A stretch of DNA of 64,000 nucleotides, taken from positions 248,001-312,000 of the forward strand of contig JAWMQM010000002.1 in NCBI GenBank assembly GCA_033283175.1, in the 5' to 3' direction. The translations under genes and the position numbers were made by a program. Below, in pieces: positions 42,841 to 51,010 of this stretch. This stretch comes from Pseudomaricurvus sp033283175. GTDB lineage: Bacteria > Pseudomonadota > Gammaproteobacteria > Pseudomonadales > Cellvibrionaceae. Within the stretch, counting starts at the first letter, position 1; each line of letters opens with the position of its first letter. Below the pieces are notes generated by a model. The model saw nothing but the letters and a program-made list of their open reading frames with translations, was not told the origin of the DNA and made no database searches.

Positions 42841-44097
42841 TCAACCCTCCAGAATGGCAACGGCCTGAGCTTTGTGCTCAGGGGCTAAGTGCGCATAGCG
42901 TAATGTGGTTTGTAGGTCACTGTGGCCAAGCAGTTCACGGACGGTATTAAGGTCTATACCTCTCATAACCAGCTTGCTCGCGAAGGAGTGTCGGCAGTCG
43001 TGGAACCTGAAATCCTTGATCTCAGCTCTCTTCAGAAGCCGATTCCAGGCGGTTTTGATCGTTGTGAACTGGTGGCCAGTATCTGGATTGGGGAAGACAA
43101 ACCCTGTGGGCACAGCTTTGTGCTGCTCAGACCACCGATTCAGTACATTCTCCACAGTCTTATTCATGGGGATATGCCGTGTCTTACTCGACTTAGCGTT
43201 CTCTGCTGCAATCGTAATGTTCAGCGTACTGAAATTGACGTCCTTCCATTTAAGGCTGAACAGCTCACCCCGACGCATCCCAGTATTTAGTGCTACTAAA
43301 ACGAAGGGCTCCAGATAGTCGAAGTAGCCTTCTATCACCGGCAGCAAGTCATATCCCCGAGCTGCTCGCCATTCGTTAGCACTGTTGCGGCCCTCAACCC
43401 CCTCAGCATGCCTTGCGCGAAGGGCATTCAATAGCCGGTGTTCTTCCTCCGCAGTGAGGTAACGTATCCGGGCATCCTCGACGTGTTTCAGGTCTTTAAC
43501 TTTGGAGAGGGGAGAGACGACAAGAATGTCCCACTCAACCGCCTTAGACAGCACACCTCTTAGGCTAACCAAAATTCGATTCACTGTGGAAGCCTTAATG
43601 CCACGTTTGCGCTGCTCGGTTTGCCACTTGGTGATCTGCCACTGGGTGATCTCGTCCATCCGCTTATCCATCAACCAGTTGAAGTATTTCTCCACTGTAT
43701 AGATAGTCGCTTCAGCCGCTTTCCGGTTGGCTCTTACCCACGGCTTGTAGTGCTGTTCAAAAAATGTACGGAGACGGATGGCGTTATCAACCTTCGCTTG
43801 CTTGGCGGCCTCTCGCTTTTCATGGAGTGGATCTATGCCTTTAACAACAGAAGACATCTTGTCCACAGCAGCGGCTCTGGCTGCGGCAACTGTGATGCTG
43901 CCGTAGTGACCTAATGTGTAGTACCGGACTTTGCCGTCGAAGCGGTAATAAAGACGGAAGATCTTCTTGCCGGATGACATGACCTCAACGAGTAGGCCGC
44001 TTGTCGTTGAATCCCACACCATGTAACGCCTGTCCTGGGGTTTGAGATTACCAATAAGGGTGTCTGTTAGACGCTGTTTGTTTTTTGATCTGCTCAT
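42841..44097 (-). CDS. int: tyrosine recombinase integrase
   Basis: The 418-residue protein has an N-terminal DUF4102-like arm-binding domain (LTDTLIGNLKP, WDSTTSGLLVEVMSSGKKIF, LGHYGSITVAAARAAA), a core-binding domain, and a catalytic domain with Arg in TGMRRGELFSLKW, H-x2-R in FHDCRHSFAS, His in LLGHSDLQTT and the tyrosine nucleophile in LRYAHL. All catalytic residues are present. I prefer the ATG at 44097 because the family N-terminus begins there; a GTG at 44145 is in frame with a fair ribosome site, but it would run through the 22-bp end repeat. Confidence 0.93.
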   Translation of the reverse strand: MSRSKNKQRLTDTLIGNLKPQDRRYMVWDSTTSGLLVEVMSSGKKIFRLYYRFDGKVRYYTLGHYGSITVAAARAAAVDKMSSVVKGIDPLHEKREAAKQAKVDNAIRLRTFFEQHYKPWVRANRKAAEATIYTVEKYFNWLMDKRMDEITQWQITKWQTEQRKRGIKASTVNRILVSLRGVLSKAVEWDILVVSPLSKVKDLKHVEDARIRYLTAEEEHRLLNALRARHAEGVEGRNSANEWRAARGYDLLPVIEGYFDYLEPFVLVALNTGMRRGELFSLKWKDVNFSTLNITIAAENAKSSKTRHIPMNKTVENVLNRWSEQHKAVPTGFVFPNPDTGHQFTTIKTAWNRLLKRAEIKDFRFHDCRHSFASKLVMRGIDLNTVRELLGHSDLQTTLRYAHLAPEHKAQAVAILEG

Positions 44098-44117
44098 GGG
44101 TAGGGGCCTTTGATCAG

Positions 44118-44139
44118 TTCTGCTTAACACCTGTTTAAC
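44118..44139 (+). repeat. right copy of the 22-bp end repeat
   Basis: ttctgcttaacacctgt followed by ttaac differs by one base from the copy at 34812-34833. It lies directly ahead of the integrase gene, where binding of integrase or excisionase would also affect its transcription. Confidence 0.6.
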
Positions 44140-44281
44140 GTTCACCGTGGCCTTCTGGAGACAACGAGAAACACTCTGATCTAGGCTTATATTGTGTAAC
44201 CTATTGAAAGTACACGCAAAATTTCCAAAAAACCTGTTTCTGGAAGTTCTTGGATGTTCCTATAGGTTCTAGGAGTACGAG

Positions 44282-44328
44282 CCTCCTAAGGGGAAGGTCA
44301 CAAGTTCGAATCTTGTAGGGTGGGCCAT
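44282..44328 (+). repeat. attachment-site repeat, orphan tRNA half (attR)
   Basis: This block is identical to the last part of tRNA-Arg(CCU) from the anticodon loop through CCA plus one base. The 5' half of the tRNA is missing, so it is not a working tRNA. It marks the right end of the element. Confidence 0.95.
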
Positions 44329-44394
44329 ACGCTGTTGCGTCTGCTGCTGGAGACCCAGCTCCGGGCGAAATCTTCCTGTCATCTGTGCAGGTAC

Positions 44395-44423
44395 AAAAAA
44401 GCCCGGCAGTGCCGGGCTTTTTT
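44395..44423. terminator. intrinsic terminator, likely shared and once serving the tRNA
   Basis: aaaaaa, gcccggc, loop agt, gccgggc, tttttt forms a symmetric terminator usable from both sides. It lies just past attR, so in the empty chromosome it would end the tRNA-Arg transcript; from the other side it ends the small gene at 44450-44620. Confidence 0.85.
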
Positions 44424-44449
44424 GTTTGCCGCTGAGCGGCGCTGGTTGG

Positions 44450-44620
44450 TCAGCAGTACTCGAAATCAAATTCCTTGAGTTCTTTTGCCAGTTTCATCTC
44501 CTCCAGCCGATCTTCGAGACGACGGCGGGTGTCAGGGGTTTGAGGTGAAGAACGGTCACGGGACTCGCGACGTTTGCGGGGTGTGCTGGTCTTGCTGTTG
44601 CTGGCTGCGGCACTGCTCAT
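44450..44620 (-). CDS. small PA3496-like conserved protein
   Basis: A 56-residue frame starts at ATG 44620 with GGAGGA eight bases upstream and ends at a TGA. The N-terminal half is Ser/Thr/Arg-rich and low in complexity; the second half, DTRRRLEDRLEEMKLAKELK followed by EFDFEYC, resembles the small PA3496-family proteins of Pseudomonas relatives (putative envelope integrity). The name rests on that C-terminal pattern only. It is followed by a terminator. Confidence 0.65.
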   Translation of the reverse strand: MSSAAASNSKTSTPRKRRESRDRSSPQTPDTRRRLEDRLEEMKLAKELKEFDFEYC

Positions 44621-45031
44621 ATCGAATTTCCTCCATGTCGATACTTTTGGCGATGATTCTTATTATGATGTCTACCAGTGGCTGACCACAAAATACCCTG
44701 TGGCTGTTTAGCAGGTCAAGGCTGATTGTGTCTGGAAATGTGAATTTGCCGTGAATTTATGGTTACGGGCCGGCATTTTTGCTGCCATTGTCGACTGTAG
44801 CCATGTGACGGGGCCGTAGTGGGCGGGGGTGGTGGCTAATTCAGCCTGGACAACTACCCGAACGGGGGGTGTTTGGGGTATGGTTGGCAGCTGGCGTCTT
44901 TTTGCTACAAGACCCTTATAAGGAAACACCCGACGCCAATCCGGGAGAGGCGGAGGGGTGCCTGGCGACATAATGATAGTAACCCTGAACAGGGAAGGCC
45001 GGGCGCAGTAGGTGCAGACACGAGGAGAGAC
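44621..45031. other. 411-base region ahead of the hsbA-like gene
   Basis: This spacer separates a leftward small gene from the rightward phosphorelay genes and should contain both promoters. I found no convincing sigma-70 pair; a GG...GC pair near 44890 resembles a sigma-54 site but the spacing is one base short. No small gene is evident. Confidence 0.35.
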
Positions 45032-45337
45032 ATGGCAATACAGGCAAGTTTGTCAACGGATTGCGATGAGCTGATCATCGCTATTGATGGGCGCTTCGAT
45101 TTCAGCTCCCATCAGGACTTCAGAAGCAGCTATGAATCATTAAAGGTACGCCCCGCTCGCTATCGGGTCGACCTGGAAGGGACAACCTATCTGGACAGTT
45201 CAGCGTTGGGTATGTTGCTGTTGCTCCGCGATCATGCCGGCGGCAGCAGTGCCAGGATCGAGATCGTCAACTGCAACCCGGAAGTACGGAAGATTCTGAA
45301 TATCTCCAACTTTGAGCAGTTGTTCGAGATTACCTGA
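45032..45337 (+). CDS. hsbA: STAS-domain anti-sigma-factor antagonist, HsbA-like
   Basis: The 101-residue protein is a single STAS domain: IAIDGRFDFSSHQDF, then the phosphorylation loop TTYLDSSALGMLLLLRDHAG, then IEIVNCNPEVRKIL. In Pseudomonas aeruginosa HsbA binds the anti-sigma factor FlgM or a cyclase depending on its phosphorylation. GAGGAG is four to five bases before ATG 45032. The next two genes encode the matching phosphatase/kinase and Hpt proteins, which supports the name by context. Confidence 0.85.
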   Translation: MAIQASLSTDCDELIIAIDGRFDFSSHQDFRSSYESLKVRPARYRVDLEGTTYLDSSALGMLLLLRDHAGGSSARIEIVNCNPEVRKILNISNFEQLFEIT

Positions 45338-45375
45338 TGATTGACGGGGTGGTCTTCCAGCAGGGCTGACGCGCT

Positions 45376-47082
45376 ATGGATTCGCAGCAACCTCTCAAAA
45401 TTCTCATTGCCGACGATACGGATTCGGACCGGCTGATTCTGGAATCGATCGTGCGCCGGGAAGGGCACGTGCCTGTCAGCGTCGCCGACGGCAAGCAGGC
45501 GGTGGCGGCGTTTCTGGAACAGCGTCCTGATCTGGTGCTGATGGATGCCTTGATGCCGGTGATGGACGGCTTCGAAGCGGCGGAGTTGATCAAGGCGCAA
45601 GCCGGTGATGAGCTGGTTCCCATCATTTTTCTCACCTCTCTTTCCGATACCGAATCCCTGGTTCGCTGCCTCGAAGTGGGGGGCGACGACTTCATTTCCA
45701 AACCTTACAACCGCGTTATCCTGCAGGCCAAGATCAAGGCTTTTATGCGCATGCGGGATATGCACCGGGTGGTGCAGCAGCAACGCGACCAGATCTCGTT
45801 ACACAACCGACAACTGCTGCAGGAGCAGGAGGTCGCGAAAAAGGTTTTCGACAATATTGCCCACACCGGCTGTCTGGATGCGCCCAATGTTAAGTATCGC
45901 CTGTCGCCACTGGCGATCTTCAATGGCGATGTCATTGTCGCGGCGATCAGGCCTTCCGGCAGTATGATGGTTCTGCTTGGCGATTTTACCGGACACGGAC
46001 TGCCTGCGGCGGTGGGTGCCATGCCGTTGGCCAACTGTTTTTATGGCATGGTGAAGAAAGGCTTCGCCATGGTGGATATCCTGCGTGAGATCAACCAGAA
46101 GCTGAAACAGACCCTGCCATTGGGTGTGTTCTGTTGTGCGACCATGGTGGAGCTCAACTTCCACAGTCGCAGGGCCCGGATCTGGAACGGCGGTTTGCCG
46201 GATTGTGTGCTCTATCGTCAGCCGGATGGGGCCTTGCAGCAGTTTCGCTCCAGTCACCTGCCGCTGGGGATACTGGAGGATTCGGCCTTCAAGGATGACT
46301 GCCTGCATGTGGATATGGCTGTGGGGGATAAAATCTACCTGTGGTCGGATGGCATTATCGAAGCCCGTAACAAGGCCGGTGAGATGTTCGGGGAGGAGCG
46401 CTTGCTGGCCATTTTGCAGGAGGCGACCGACGGTGAGGCCATTTTCCACCAGATCCTGGATGCCGTGGATGGCTATTGCGGTGGCGAGCGCAACGACGAC
46501 CTCTCCCTGATTGAGCTCACCATGGCAGAGCAGGCGTCGGTGGTGCCGGCGCGGGAAGAGCCGCGGGAGCACCGCTACAGCGGCTTGCAGGAGTGGGCCT
46601 TGTCGCTGCGACTGGAACCTTCTACCTTGCGTCTTTTTGATCCATTGCCTCTGCTGCTCAGTATTCTGGTAGAAGTGCCGGGGCTCAGCAGTTACAGCGG
46701 CAGGTTGTACACCCTGCTGGCAGAGCTTTATACCAACGCGCTGGAGCATGGGGTGTTGCAGCTCGATTCGTCCCTGAAAGGGACCCCGGCAGGGTTTGCC
46801 GAGTATTACCAGCTGCGCCAGCAGCGCTTGGCAGATCTCTCCGCTGGCCATATCGATATCCGGCTGCGTCACAAGCTGCTGGAGCACGGCGGCGAGCTCA
46901 CCATAACCCTGCTCGACTCCGGTCCCGGTTTTGATTACTCGCAATTACGTCCGTTGTGCCCCGGTGCCGACCAGTTCAGCGGCCGTGGCCTGGGGTTGAT
47001 CCGGCAATTGTCCAATGCGGTAGAGTACCGTGGCAGCGGCAGTGAAGTGGAAGTGATTTTTCAGTGGGACGTCAATGACTAG
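45376..47082 (+). CDS. hsbR: response regulator with PP2C phosphatase and RsbW-like kinase domains, HsbR-like
   Basis: The 568-residue protein has a receiver domain (residues 1-125, phosphorylation Asp in VLMDALMPVMDG), a coiled linker, a SpoIIE/PP2C phosphatase domain (about 175-390; LLGDFTGHGLPAAVGAMPL, WSDGIIEARN, ERNDDLSLI) and a C-terminal GHKL ATPase domain (about 440-568; LAELYTNALEHGVL, LLDSGPGFDY, SGRGLGLIRQL). This combination is that of HsbR, which both dephosphorylates and phosphorylates HsbA. It lies between hsbA- and hptB-like genes. Confidence 0.88.
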   Translation: MDSQQPLKILIADDTDSDRLILESIVRREGHVPVSVADGKQAVAAFLEQRPDLVLMDALMPVMDGFEAAELIKAQAGDELVPIIFLTSLSDTESLVRCLEVGGDDFISKPYNRVILQAKIKAFMRMRDMHRVVQQQRDQISLHNRQLLQEQEVAKKVFDNIAHTGCLDAPNVKYRLSPLAIFNGDVIVAAIRPSGSMMVLLGDFTGHGLPAAVGAMPLANCFYGMVKKGFAMVDILREINQKLKQTLPLGVFCCATMVELNFHSRRARIWNGGLPDCVLYRQPDGALQQFRSSHLPLGILEDSAFKDDCLHVDMAVGDKIYLWSDGIIEARNKAGEMFGEERLLAILQEATDGEAIFHQILDAVDGYCGGERNDDLSLIELTMAEQASVVPAREEPREHRYSGLQEWALSLRLEPSTLRLFDPLPLLLSILVEVPGLSSYSGRLYTLLAELYTNALEHGVLQLDSSLKGTPAGFAEYYQLRQQRLADLSAGHIDIRLRHKLLEHGGELTITLLDSGPGFDYSQLRPLCPGADQFSGRGLGLIRQLSNAVEYRGSGSEVEVIFQWDVND

Positions 47083-47169
47083 GTGTTGGCGCGTCCAGCC
47101 GGCGTTCACTGGTGCGAGTGTTTTTGTTCGTCTGTTTATCCTCTCCAACCCATAACAAAAGAAGCCGCT

Positions 47170-47505
47170 ATGAGTGATGCCGTAGATGAGAACACCCTGA
47201 CTATGCTGAAGGAGGTGATGGAGGACGACTTCGGCAAGCTGATTGACGCCTATCTGGATGACTGCAACTACAAAATTCCGCAATTGCCACAGTTGCTGGC
47301 ATCCCGGGACTTTGAGCAGTTGCGTCGTACCGCTCACAGCCTGAAGGGGGCCAGCAGCAATTTTGGCGCCCACGAACTCACCGATCTCTGCCTGCGGATT
47401 GAGCAGGCTGCCAGGGCGGAGGAGGAGGCGGGCCTGGAAGCGTTGATTGCTGCCGCCGAGCGCGAGCAACGCCGGGTCGCCGACGCTCTTTGCAAACATC
47501 GTTAG
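47170..47505 (+). CDS. hptB: histidine phosphotransfer protein, HptB-like
   Basis: The 111-residue Hpt domain protein has the phosphohistidine in RTAHSLKGASSNFGAHEL and an acidic N-terminal helix. It would pass phosphate from hybrid kinases to the receiver domain of the HsbR-like protein. The frame is open upstream to 47083, but ATG 47170 begins a family-like N-terminus. In P. aeruginosa hptB precedes hsbR and hsbA; here the order is reversed. Confidence 0.85.
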   Translation: MSDAVDENTLTMLKEVMEDDFGKLIDAYLDDCNYKIPQLPQLLASRDFEQLRRTAHSLKGASSNFGAHELTDLCLRIEQAARAEEEAGLEALIAAAEREQRRVADALCKHR

Positions 47506-47713
47506 TCACTGCCGTGTCAGGCTTGCCGCCCCGGGATAAGCGTCTGCCTTTAAGAATTGGCGGCCTCGCGGCTGCCAGCCGCTAAGTCCAAAACGCACTA
47601 ATGGCTGCCGGTGGCAGCCACTACACTGATCAGACCCCCGTCAGAAAATGATGTCAGGCTGCCCGCAAGCTGATGTCTTTGGCTGCGCCTGCGTGGGCGC
47701 AAGGAGTCGGAGC

Positions 47714-48151
47714 GTGCGTTGTTGTCGAAGTGTTCCTGTTTTTTTCCTGCTGCTGTTGGTATTTGCCTCTGCTGTCGCCGATGAGGCCCCGCTGGCGGTG
47801 ACCGGAGCGACCACCATCAGTGTTCCGCAGGCCCGTTACCTCTACGAACGAGGTGCGGTCTTCGTCGACGTTCGCTCCCGTGAGGATTGGCAGGCGGGCC
47901 ATATTCGTGGTGCCTTGCACCTGGACTTCCGCAACGATTTTGAGCTGCTGCAGTCGATTACCACCATCAAGGCGGATACGCCGCTGGTGCTCTACTGTGA
48001 AAGCCGGCACTGCCTGCGCAGCGCCTACGCCTCGCTGGTCTCGGTGCTCTGGGGGTATCAGCAGGTCTACTACTTCCGCGACGGCTATTTCGCCTGGATG
48101 CTGCAGGACTACCCCATGACCTTCCAAAGGGTTGCCAGCACGCTGAATTAA
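47714..48151 (+). CDS. exported rhodanese-domain protein
   Basis: The 145-residue product begins with a signal peptide (RCCRSVPVFFLLLLVFASAV, cut near VADEA), so the rhodanese domain is probably periplasmic. The domain has VFVDVRSREDWQAGHIRGAL and the active loop LVLYCESRHCLRSAYAS with two cysteines rather than one. GTG 47714 is chosen because AGGAG lies seven bases before it; the ATG at 47648 has none and would spoil the signal peptide. The role is unknown; it stands alone. Confidence 0.8.
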   Translation: MRCCRSVPVFFLLLLVFASAVADEAPLAVTGATTISVPQARYLYERGAVFVDVRSREDWQAGHIRGALHLDFRNDFELLQSITTIKADTPLVLYCESRHCLRSAYASLVSVLWGYQQVYYFRDGYFAWMLQDYPMTFQRVASTLN

Positions 48152-48290
48152 GCCCCGCGCCGGTATTCGGCCGGGGCATCCCCCCCGCTAACTTGTCCAA
48201 TTTACCCGCTATTTGCGCCGGGCTCCTGCCCGTTGTCCGCTGCTGACTGTGGTAAACTGCCGCCCATAGTCCAATCGGAGAGCGGTTTTC

Positions 48291-49136
48291 ATGAAGTTTG
48301 AAGGTACTGACAGTTACGTCGCCACAGAAGATCTGAGTATGGCCGTCAATGCGGCTGTGGTGTTGCAGCGCCCGCTGCTGGTAAAAGGTGAGCCCGGCAC
48401 CGGCAAGACCATGCTGGCTGAGCAGGTAGCCGAGTCCATGGGCAAGCGCCTGATCCAGTGGCACATCAAGTCCACCACCAAGGCTCAGCAGGGGCTCTAC
48501 GAGTACGATGCGGTTTCCCGTCTGCGCGATTCCCAGCTGGGTAATGACAAGGTGCACGATATCCGCAACTACCTGAAGAAGGGCAAATTGTGGGAAGCCT
48601 TTGAGTCGGATGAGCAGGTGGTACTGCTGATCGACGAGATCGACAAGGCCGATATCGAGTTCCCCAATGACCTGCTGGTGGAACTGGATAAGATGGAATT
48701 CTTTGTCTACGAGACCAGTGAGGTGATCAAGGCCAAACACCGTCCTATCGTCATCATCACCAGTAACAATGAGAAGGAGCTGCCGGACGCTTTCCTGCGC
48801 CGCTGTTTCTTCCACTACATCAGTTTCCCGGATCGGGAGACCATGAAGCAGATCATCGACGTTCATTTCCCTACCATCAAAAAAGAGCTGGTCAGCGATG
48901 CCCTGGATGTCTTTTTTGATGTGCGCGATATCCCGGCATTGAAGAAAAAGCCTTCCACCTCCGAACTGGTGGACTGGCTGAAGCTGCTGATGGCTGACGA
49001 TATCCCGGAAGAGGTGTTGCAGAACGGCGACGCCCGCCAGGCTATCCCGCCACTCTACGGCGCGCTGCTGAAGAACGAGCAGGATGTGCAGCTGCTGGAG
49101 CGGCTGGCTTTCATGACCCGTCGCAGCCAGTCCTGA
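48291..49136 (+). CDS. MoxR-family AAA ATPase
   Basis: The 281-residue protein has Walker A GEPGTGKT (33-40), Walker B VVLLIDEIDKAD, sensor region IVIITSNNEKELPDAFLRRC and the pore-side EFPNDLLVELD. MoxR ATPases act as chaperones that mature or activate partner proteins, usually with a VWA protein encoded next door, as here. GGAGAG lies upstream of the ATG. Only 43 bases separate it from the VWA gene. Confidence 0.9.
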   Translation: MKFEGTDSYVATEDLSMAVNAAVVLQRPLLVKGEPGTGKTMLAEQVAESMGKRLIQWHIKSTTKAQQGLYEYDAVSRLRDSQLGNDKVHDIRNYLKKGKLWEAFESDEQVVLLIDEIDKADIEFPNDLLVELDKMEFFVYETSEVIKAKHRPIVIITSNNEKELPDAFLRRCFFHYISFPDRETMKQIIDVHFPTIKKELVSDALDVFFDVRDIPALKKKPSTSELVDWLKLLMADDIPEEVLQNGDARQAIPPLYGALLKNEQDVQLLERLAFMTRRSQS

Positions 49137-49179
49137 AGGGGAAAGGTTTGACTCAGTCAGTTGCAGGAGCCACGTCATC

Positions 49180-50355
49180 ATGTTGGTGAATTTTTTCTAC
49201 GGCTTGCGCAAGGCGGGGGTTCCGGTCACCGTCAAAGAGCTGTTGGTGTTGCTGGAGGCGATGGAGAAGCACCTGGCCTTTGGCTGCGTCGACGAATTCT
49301 ATCTGCTGGCGCGGGTGTGCCTGGTCAAGGATGAGAAATACTTCGACCGCTTTGACCAGGCCTTCGGTGCCTACTTCAAGGGGCTGGAATCCCTGGAGGG
49401 GATTATCGAAGCGCTGATCCCGGACGAATGGATTCGCGCGGAGTTTATGAAGACCCTCACCGAGGAGGAGAAGGCAAAAATTGAATCTCTCGGTGGCTTG
49501 GACAAGCTTATTGAAGAGTTCAAGAAGCGCCTCGAAGAGCAGAAAAAGCGTCATCAGGGGGGCAACCGCTGGATTGGCACTGGCGGCACCTCGCCCTTTG
49601 GCAACAGCGGCTACAACCCGGAGGGTATCCGTGTTGGGGGCGAGGGGGGTAATCGCTCGGCCGCCAAGGTGTGGGACAAGCGTGAGTTCAAAAACCTCTC
49701 CGACGATGTGGAGCTGGGTACCCGCAATATCAAGATGGCCCTGCGCAAGCTGCGTAAGTTTGCCCGCACCGGTGCCCATGAGGAGCTGGACCTGGACAAC
49801 ACTATCCGCTCCACCGCCAATAACGCCGGCTTTCTCGACATCAAGATGGTGCCGGAGCGCCACAATGCGGTAAAGATCCTGCTGTTTTTCGACGTTGGCG
49901 GCTCCATGGATCCCTATGTAACGCTGTGCGAAGAGCTGTTTTCGGCTTGCCGTACCGAGTTCAAGCACATGGAGTATTTCTACTTCCACAACTTTATCTA
50001 CGAGAATGTGTGGAAGGACAATCGTCGTCGCTACGAACAGAACCTGCCGCTCTACGATGTGCTGCACACCTATGGCAAAGACTATAAGGTGATCTTTATC
50101 GGTGATGCTTCCATGTCACCCTATGAGATCTCAGCGCCTTACGGCAGTGTGGAGTATATGAATGAGGAGCCCGGGTACGTGTGGATGGAACGACTGACCC
50201 ACACCTTTGAAAAGGTTATCTGGTTTAACCCGGTATCCGAACGCTACTGGGACCATACCCGCAGTATCAACATGACCCGTGAGCTGATGGACGGCCACAT
50301 GTACCCGCTGACGCTGGAGGGGTTGGAAGAGGGGATTCGCTACCTCACCAAATAA
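49180..50355 (+). CDS. VWA-domain (CoxE-like) protein
   Basis: The 391-residue protein has an N-terminal helical part (about 1-125), a Gly-rich linker (about 125-165) and a VWA domain whose metal-ion site is FFDVGGSMDPYV, a DxGxS motif, and IGDASMSPYE later. It lacks membrane segments, so it is cytosolic. Together with the MoxR ATPase it is a common paired unit whose client is unknown. A strong terminator follows, so the pair forms a two-gene operon. Confidence 0.88.
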   Translation: MLVNFFYGLRKAGVPVTVKELLVLLEAMEKHLAFGCVDEFYLLARVCLVKDEKYFDRFDQAFGAYFKGLESLEGIIEALIPDEWIRAEFMKTLTEEEKAKIESLGGLDKLIEEFKKRLEEQKKRHQGGNRWIGTGGTSPFGNSGYNPEGIRVGGEGGNRSAAKVWDKREFKNLSDDVELGTRNIKMALRKLRKFARTGAHEELDLDNTIRSTANNAGFLDIKMVPERHNAVKILLFFDVGGSMDPYVTLCEELFSACRTEFKHMEYFYFHNFIYENVWKDNRRRYEQNLPLYDVLHTYGKDYKVIFIGDASMSPYEISAPYGSVEYMNEEPGYVWMERLTHTFEKVIWFNPVSERYWDHTRSINMTRELMDGHMYPLTLEGLEEGIRYLTK

Positions 50356-50366
50356 GCTTCGCGGAC

Positions 50367-50400
50367 AAAAAAATGCCGGCGTTACAGCCGGCATTTTTTA
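50367..50400 (+). terminator. intrinsic terminator of the MoxR/VWA operon
   Basis: A-tract, atgccggc, loop gttaca, gccggcat and T-tract form a symmetric terminator 12 bases after the VWA stop codon. It can also end the convergent phnA-like transcript. Confidence 0.92.
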
Positions 50401-50434
50401 TGGGAACAGGAGCGCTGCCTGGGGCAGCCTGAGT

Positions 50435-51010
50435 TCAGGATTTTTTCACGTAGCAGGAGAGGATCACAATGCGCTGGCCGTTGACCCGGCCTTCGATGTG
50501 TTCCGGATTGCTGGTCAGGGAGATGCCGCGCACGGCGGTACCGCGCTTGGCGGTCATGCTGGTGCCCTTGACGTCCAGATCCTTGATAATGGTGACGGTG
50601 TCACCGGCTTCCAGGATGGTGCCATTGCTGTCACGGGTGGGCTCCGGTGCGTTGGCGGCGTCGCGCTCCAGCGCTTCTGCCCACTGGCGGTTGTCGTCGT
50701 CCAGGTAGAGCATATCCTGCAGGTCCTGTGCCCAGCCCTCACCCTGGCGGGCCAGTTTGCCAAGCATGCGCCAGGCTACGACCTGCACGGCCGCCACCTG
50801 ACTCCACATGCTGTCGTTGAGGCAGCGCCAGTAATTGGGGTTGCTGATCACTTCAGCGCCCAGCTCCGACAGGCAGTTGTCACAGACGGCGACCGTCTGG
50901 TCGACACTGCCATCTGAAGGTTCAACCGCAAAGGTGGCCAGCGGGCCTCCGGCGCCACAGAGTTCACATTGGTTATTGGCTCTTGTCTGCAGGGAGGTGT
51001 TGATGCTCAT
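50435..51010 (-). CDS. PhnA-domain zinc protein
   Basis: The 191-residue protein has an N-terminal zinc-ribbon-like segment with CELCGAGGP and VCDNCLSEL, a helical middle, and a C-terminal PhnA/YjdM domain (about 128-191; ILEAGDTVTIIKDLDVKG, IEGRVNGQRIVILS). It is longer than E. coli YjdM (about 111). Despite its name this family is not clearly needed for phosphonate use. GGAAAG is six bases before ATG 51010. It diverges from uvrB. Confidence 0.85.
   Translation of the reverse strand: MSINTSLQTRANNQCELCGAGGPLATFAVEPSDGSVDQTVAVCDNCLSELGAEVISNPNYWRCLNDSMWSQVAAVQVVAWRMLGKLARQGEGWAQDLQDMLYLDDDNRQWAEALERDAANAPEPTRDSNGTILEAGDTVTIIKDLDVKGTSMTAKRGTAVRGISLTSNPEHIEGRVNGQRIVILSCYVKKS

Larger units (their letters stand above)
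34694..44328. mobile_element. 9.6-kb integrative element in tRNA-Arg(CCU), satellite- or IME-like
   Basis: The element is bounded by an exact 47-bp direct repeat: one copy inside the functional tRNA, one at the far end as an orphan 3' half. It encodes a tyrosine integrase beside the far repeat, an AlpA-like regulator, a primase-polymerase/helicase, a non-coding region with iteron-like boxes, several small leftward genes and a rightward HEPN/DUF4145 cargo pair. Composition is visibly lower in GC than the flanks, especially in the cargo (about 42% in one sampled line). I found no capsid, portal, large terminase, tail, lysis, relaxase or conjugation genes. It may be a phage satellite or a mobilizable replicating island. 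Confidence 0.9.

Noticed and set aside
44282..44328. A second tRNA-Arg gene
   Set aside because: Only the anticodon-to-CCA half is present; the acceptor 5' strand and D-arm are missing, so it is just the attachment repeat.
44269..44469. 66-residue minus-strand frame containing AHPTRFELVTFPLGG
   Set aside because: This is the antisense of the tRNA 3' half and flanking terminator, a well-known source of false proteins; it lies across attR.
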